The notes below the pieces were generated by a model. It saw only the letters and a list, made by a program, of their open reading frames with translations. It was not told the DNA's origin and did not search any database. This document shows, piece after piece, positions 60,207-64,000 of a stretch of DNA of 64,000 bases; position 1 is the first letter of the stretch, and the number at the start of each line of letters is the position of its first letter. A program made the translations under genes and the position numbers. The stretch is from assembly GCA_051000815.1 (NCBI GenBank), contig JBPCNX010000037.1:62001-126000 (forward strand). Reading direction: 5' to 3'. Origin of the DNA: PSRF01 sp051000815 (GTDB lineage: Bacteria; Acidobacteriota; Blastocatellia; Pyrinomonadales; Pyrinomonadaceae).

Positions 60207-60616
60207 TGCCGATTGCCAATTGCCGATTGCCGATGTTTGTTCATTTCCAATTGCCGATTTTGACGAACTCTAGCTGAAGCCGATATGCGAGATCGTGCCA
60301 TTATCCGGGTTAACTCAGTGGCCTCATGGAGCAAGGGTCTAACACAGTTCTCACGTAGCAGAGCTGCGTCGATAATCAACTCTAACCAAAACGCGCTCTC
60401 ATCTGATTCTTCTTCCACCACGCCAATCTTCGCAATGAACTCAGCTTTCGATCGGCCACGACAAGCTGCACGGTAATTAGCCGCCACAGAAGTCCCTGCT
60501 CGCACCAGCTGGTTTCTGATCGCTCTACCCTCAATCGTATTGGGTAAGGCCGCAGCAAGCTTCAGAATTCTCAAGGCAAACTGCTTGGTGCGTATCTTTA
60601 AGTCTTCATCATTCAT
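60203..60616 (-). CDS. S23/Avd-type four-helix-bundle protein inside a heptamer element
   Basis: 137 aa from the ATG at 60616. Matches the family found in 23S rRNA intervening sequences and diversity-generating retroelement Avd proteins: LKIRTKQFALRILKLAAAL, IRNQLVRAGTSVAANYRAACRGRSKAEFIAKIGVVEEESDESAFWLELI. The last residues (QLEMNKHRQSAIGNRQ) are translated heptamers. It sits between nuoI and nuoJ, which are adjacent in all relatives, enclosed by ATTGCCN arrays on both sides, and its TGA overlaps the nuoJ ATG. Function in this family is unresolved; nucleic-acid binding is likely. See the findings. Confidence 0.9.
   Translation of the reverse strand: MNDEDLKIRTKQFALRILKLAAALPNTIEGRAIRNQLVRAGTSVAANYRAACRGRSKAEFIAKIGVVEEESDESAFWLELIIDAALLRENCVRPLLHEATELTRIMARSRISASARVRQNRQLEMNKHRQSAIGNRQ
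60205..60262. repeat. Left ATTGCCN heptamer array of the four-helix element
   Basis: Eight 7-nt units in register (ATTGCCG, ATTGCCA, ATTGCCG, ATTGCCG, ATGTTTG, TTCATTT, CCAATTG, CCGATTT), between the nuoJ start and the four-helix gene's stop. The first four are near-identical. Confidence 0.92.
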
Positions 60617-60653
60617 GGCGTGAGGTGACCATGTGATCTCTATAAATGTAACG

Positions 60654-60688
60654 AAATCGGCAATTGGCAATTGGCAATCGCCAATTAT
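60654..60688. repeat. Right ATTGCCN heptamer array of the four-helix element
   Basis: Inverse copy (ATCGGCA, ATTGGCA, ATTGGCA, ATCGCCA, ATTATCT) starting immediately at the nuoI stop codon TAA (60685-60687). With the left array it encloses the 4-helix gene, so the insertion lies exactly between nuoI stop and nuoJ start. Confidence 0.92.
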
Positions 60689-61218
60689 CTCGTATATTTC
60701 ACCGTCTCGCGTCCCTGCTCGAGCATCTCGCGATTCCAGACAAACCCCGCGCGTGAATAGGTCGCAAGTTCGAAATCCTGCGTCAACTCCAGGCAGGAAG
60801 TCGGACAGGCTTCCTGACACAAGGCGCAAAACATGCAACGCGACGTATCGAAGATAAACTCGTCAAGCACTTTTTTCTTGCGCGCCTTGCCGGCAACCAT
60901 TATCTCGACATCCATCGCCAGCACATCAATGCAGTCTTCCGGACACGCGATCGCGCAAAGGTTACAGGCGATGCAGAGCGTGTCGTGTGTTTCAGGATCC
61001 ATGTTCAAACGCGGCGCGCCATGGAAACGGGGCGCGACGTCAGGACGCACCTTGGGATACTGTTCGGTATAGATGCCCTTGCCGGCAACTGAATCCTTAT
61101 CAGTGAAGGCGCCGATGTTGTACTTGAGCGTCAGGCTCAAACCCTTTAGCAGGTCGGCCATGAAAAAGCGCTTCAGCTTGTCGACGAACCTTATTTTAGG
61201 AATTTTTACTAAAGGCAT
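60685..61218 (-). CDS. nuoI: NADH-quinone oxidoreductase subunit I
   Basis: 177 aa from the ATG at 61218; the longer reading would translate the TTTGTTC array. Two 4Fe-4S motifs, CIACNLCAIACP and CMFCALCQEACP, transfer electrons to the quinone site. The TAA stop is the first junction base of the right array. Complex I peripheral-arm subunit. Confidence 0.96.
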   Translation of the reverse strand: MPLVKIPKIRFVDKLKRFFMADLLKGLSLTLKYNIGAFTDKDSVAGKGIYTEQYPKVRPDVAPRFHGAPRLNMDPETHDTLCIACNLCAIACPEDCIDVLAMDVEIMVAGKARKKKVLDEFIFDTSRCMFCALCQEACPTSCLELTQDFELATYSRAGFVWNREMLEQGRETVKYTR

Positions 61219-61233
61219 TTTTCTCGTAGTGGC

Positions 61234-61381
61234 CTTTGATTTTGTTCTTCGTTCTTTGTTCTTTGTACTTTGTACTTTGTTCCGTTCCCGCTCTTGAATC
61301 TCTTTTGCCCGGTTCAAAGCGTCCGTGGTCTTGGTTCAACGTCCATTACACAAACAAAGACCAAAGACCAAAGTACAAAGA
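61234..61381. repeat. Inverted pair of TTTGTTC heptamer arrays (nuoH/nuoI junction)
   Basis: Left array 61234-61282: seven consecutive units (CTTTGAT, TTTGTTC, TTCGTTC, TTTGTTC, TTTGTAC, TTTGTAC, TTTGTTC); right array 61355-61381: AACAAAG, ACCAAAG, ACCAAAG, TACAAAG. The loop is about 70 nt. Same family as 6914-7037. Confidence 0.93.
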
Positions 61382-61395
61382 TCTATAGCCGAATT

Positions 61396-62733
61396 CTAGC
61401 TCTCGTTGCCTGCCGTTTCCGTAACCGGAACGGCGGGCTTCCCCTTGGGCAGGTTGACGAGCCGGATGTTTCGGCGCTGAACCCTCAAGTTGAAATCGCG
61501 CGAGCGCCAGTTAATCTTCGCTAACAAGCCACCGGTGATCGCCAGGCCAATTAAACCCATGGCGATCATCACTGCTTTTCCGGTCGCGGTCAGATTCAAT
61601 CCCGGCGTCATTGCGTCAATCATCTTAAAGCCGCGCCAACCGTCGAGCGCCTGCACGAGAAAAATCGCAAACGCCGAGAGTCCTATATTTATCAGCGCCG
61701 AGGGAATCAGCCACTTCCAGCCGATGTCCATCAATTGATCGTAACGAAAACGCGGCAACGTCCAGCGTAACCAGAAATAGAGATAAAGAACGGCCAGCAG
61801 TTTCGCCACAAAGATCAGTAGGCTGACTATAACATAGAGGTTGTGATGCCCATTCGCTTCGGTTAGGCGATACACAAATGGGAAATACCAGCCTCCCAGG
61901 TAGACTGTCACCGCAATCGCGGACACAACCACCATCGCTGCATACTCAGCCATGAAGAACAACGACCACCTCATCCCGGAATACTCTGTGTGGAAACCTG
62001 CAACCAACTCCGACTCCGCCTCCGGAAGATCAAAAGGCGCTCTATTGTTTTCTGCGATTCCGCTCACCAGAAAGATCAGGAAACCAGCCGGCTGGTAGAC
62101 GAGAAACCAAACCGAGTCAAAAGCCTGTGCGTTGACGATTCCCGAAAGCGAAAGCGTGCGCCCGAACATAAGCGCGCCGACGAGCGATAGCCCCATCGCT
62201 ACTTCATACGAGACCATTTGCGCACTCGATCGCAGCCCGCCGAGTAATGCGTATTTTGAGTTAGACGACCAGCCCGCGAGAATTAGAGCGAGTACGCCGA
62301 CGCTGGAAACAGCGAGCACGAACAGTAAACCGATATTAAGGTCAGTAATCACTCCCCAGTCCGGGGCAAAAGGGATTACGGCCATCACAATGAACGCTGC
62401 CGCCACGGCAATGTAAGGAGCAATAAAAAAGATCCCGCGATCGGCTTTGTCCGGTATGAAGTCCTCTTTAGTAAGCAGCTTAATCGCGTCGGCAATCGGT
62501 TGCAGCAGTCCCCAGGGACCGACACGCATCGGTCCGAGTCTAGCCTGCATGAAAGCCGAAATTTTTCGTTCGAGGTAAGTAGCGTAAGCGACCCACCCAG
62601 CCACGATCGTGACCACCGCTCCGATCTGGATGAAGGGCCAGACGACGTTATTGACCGTTTCAGGACTGAAAAACTTCAGTAGAAATTCATCTATGAAGTT
62701 GATCGGTGCAAACAGGGCTAAGAGGTCTTGCAT
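61396..62733 (-). CDS. nuoH: NADH-quinone oxidoreductase subunit H
   Basis: 445 aa from the ATG at 62733. Membrane subunit with eight helices and the quinone-binding region: ERKISAFMQARLGPMRVGPWGLLQPIADAIKLLTKED, GIAENNRAPFDLPEAESELVAGFHTEYSGMRW. It links the hydrophilic arm to the pumps. Longer than most NuoH (about 330-400 aa) through its two termini. Confidence 0.96.
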   Translation of the reverse strand: MQDLLALFAPINFIDEFLLKFFSPETVNNVVWPFIQIGAVVTIVAGWVAYATYLERKISAFMQARLGPMRVGPWGLLQPIADAIKLLTKEDFIPDKADRGIFFIAPYIAVAAAFIVMAVIPFAPDWGVITDLNIGLLFVLAVSSVGVLALILAGWSSNSKYALLGGLRSSAQMVSYEVAMGLSLVGALMFGRTLSLSGIVNAQAFDSVWFLVYQPAGFLIFLVSGIAENNRAPFDLPEAESELVAGFHTEYSGMRWSLFFMAEYAAMVVVSAIAVTVYLGGWYFPFVYRLTEANGHHNLYVIVSLLIFVAKLLAVLYLYFWLRWTLPRFRYDQLMDIGWKWLIPSALINIGLSAFAIFLVQALDGWRGFKMIDAMTPGLNLTATGKAVMIAMGLIGLAITGGLLAKINWRSRDFNLRVQRRNIRLVNLPKGKPAVPVTETAGNES

Positions 62734-62840
62734 ATGTTCCAAGTCGACGTGCTTCTCTGGTGTGCGTGTCTCGGTCGCACCGGTCTTCGACTCAAATCAA
62801 CAATGACGCTGAATGACGAGGCTTTCGCCTGGAGTGTTCA

Positions 62841-63974
62841 CTATCTATCGATTTCACCGAGCACGATATCCAGGGTTCCGATGATTGCCACGACATCCGC
62901 GACCAGGTGACCGACACACATTTGCTTTAGTGCCTGCAAATTAATCAATGACGGCGGACGCACCCGCATGCGCCAGGGTTGTGCGGAGCCATCGGAAACG
63001 AGATAGCAGCCGATCTCGCCTTTTGGTCCCTCAATCGAATGATAGTAATCGCCTACCGGCGGCTTGATCACCTTCGGGATTTTTGCGTTCACCGGCCCGC
63101 CGGGTAAATTATCCATCGCTTGATCGATGATCCGTCGCGACTGCCTCATCTCTTCGAGCCTGACAAGGTAGCGATCGTAGGTATCGCCGTTTTCGCCGAG
63201 CGGCACATCGAAATCCAGGTCGGCGTAGGCGGCATACGGCCGCGATTTGCGTATATCCCAGGCGACGCCGGAACCGCGCAATGCCGGACCTGAGAGCCCA
63301 ATCGCTATGGCCTCATCCCCTGAAATGACGCCGATGCCCACGGTACGACTCAACCAGATTCGGTTCTCCGAAAGCACCGTCTCATATTCGTCGAGGCGCG
63401 TGGGAAAATTACTGACGAACCGGCGCACATCGCTTTCAAAGTCGTCGTAAGCGTCGTTGGGCATACCGCCAATGCGCCACGCATGACAAGTGAGACGAGC
63501 GCCAAACTGACGTTCAAAAATCTTAAGAATCTCTTCGCGTTCACGCAGCGCCCAAAGCAGCACAGTGACCGCGCCAATGTCGAGGGCATGGGTGGCCAGC
63601 CACAACAGATGCGAAGCGATACGATTGAGTTCGGTCAGAATCGTGCGCAGATAGTGGGCGCGTGGGGGCACAGCCAGACCCATCATCTGTTCGACCGTTT
63701 CCACCCAAACCAATCCATTCGACACGGCAGCAATGTAATCGAGTCGATCCCAATAGGGAGCGATCATCGTGTACATTCGATTCTCGGCGATCTTCTCCAT
63801 TCCGCGGTGGAGGTATCCGATGTCGCAATCAAGATCAATTACGGTTTCCCCGTCGAGCTTCAGGATTACGCGCAAGACGCCGTGTGTCGACGGATGCTGC
63901 GGGCCCATGTTCAGCACCATCTCGGGGCTGTCGAGGAGGGTTTCCTGGGTTGTGGCAATTTCGACCTGATGCAT
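62841..63974 (-). CDS. nuoD: NADH-quinone oxidoreductase subunit D
   Basis: 377 aa from the ATG at 63974; the frame is open to the right edge (26 nt), so a longer product fused to NuoC cannot be excluded. NMGPQHPSTHGVLRVILKLDGE, DCDIGYLHRGMEKIAENR, MPNDAYDDF and YHSIEGPKGEIGCYLVSDG are typical. Forms the quinone pocket with NuoB/H. Followed 107 nt later by nuoH with no nuoE/F/G between. Confidence 0.96.
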   Translation of the reverse strand: MHQVEIATTQETLLDSPEMVLNMGPQHPSTHGVLRVILKLDGETVIDLDCDIGYLHRGMEKIAENRMYTMIAPYWDRLDYIAAVSNGLVWVETVEQMMGLAVPPRAHYLRTILTELNRIASHLLWLATHALDIGAVTVLLWALREREEILKIFERQFGARLTCHAWRIGGMPNDAYDDFESDVRRFVSNFPTRLDEYETVLSENRIWLSRTVGIGVISGDEAIAIGLSGPALRGSGVAWDIRKSRPYAAYADLDFDVPLGENGDTYDRYLVRLEEMRQSRRIIDQAMDNLPGGPVNAKIPKVIKPPVGDYYHSIEGPKGEIGCYLVSDGSAQPWRMRVRPPSLINLQALKQMCVGHLVADVVAIIGTLDIVLGEIDR

Positions 63975-64000
63975 ATTCTTGAAGCGAGTGATCAGCTCGC

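Overview
The window looks like chromosome of a diderm (LPS-bearing) bacterium of the Acidobacteriota, most likely the Blastocatellia/Pyrinomonadaceae side. This is inferred from gene content only: waaA/lpxK, YARHG-repeat proteins, a zinc-ribbon Ser/Thr kinase, a secreted prolyl oligopeptidase, two acidobacterial-style minor pilin sets, and complex I genes in the order nuoD-H-I-J-K-L-M-N with no nuoEFG between D and H. No rRNA, tRNA, CRISPR, prophage or insertion sequence was seen.

Layout. 1-9 kb: end of a histidine kinase, secreted prolyl oligopeptidase, a PA-IL-like secreted protein, a class III aminotransferase, an amidohydrolase and a lytic transglycosylase. 9-15 kb: a hypothetical gene, a PIN-domain pair, a TPR/double retropepsin-like protein, an Ogg2 glycosylase and a PBP4-type peptidase. 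15-23.5 kb: two tandem fimT-pilV-pilW-pilX minor pilin sets behind a good sigma-54 promoter, followed by an NtrC/PilR-type regulator. 23.4-33.5 kb: murJ, nnr, tsaE, a bacilliredoxin, recG, rsmD, tsaD. 33.6-41 kb: a frameshifted YARHG gene, the heat-shock cluster hrcA-grpE-dnaK-dnaJ and a SprT-like metalloprotease. 41-46 kb: efp, waaA, lpxK, a Ser/Thr kinase. 46-52.6 kb (minus strand): ATP synthase atpZ-I-B-E, a radical SAM/glycosyltransferase pair and a candidate restriction-modification pair. 52.8-64 kb (minus strand): the nuo operon.

The most unusual signal is a dispersed set of heptamer repeats. At 14 intergenic sites there are short tandem arrays whose unit is always 7 nt, but whose sequence belongs to at least six unrelated families (TTGGACN, ATTGCCN, TTTGTNC, GGGATGA, TGCCTTC, RAACYCG). 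Ten of the sites are built as two arrays in inverted orientation that would form a long hairpin. They abut or supply start and stop codons of neighbours. Five of the seven junctions in the nuo operon carry one. At nuoI-nuoJ the two inverted arrays enclose a gene for an S23/Avd-type four-helix-bundle protein, placed exactly between the nuoI stop and the nuoJ start. This suggests a mobile or self-propagating heptamer element, with the four-helix protein as the only gene product visible here. Three other palindromic repeat types also occur: 43-bp arms at 28900-29097, a REP-like pair with a G-quadruplex-prone arm at 27627-27768, and CGCGGATT palindromes.
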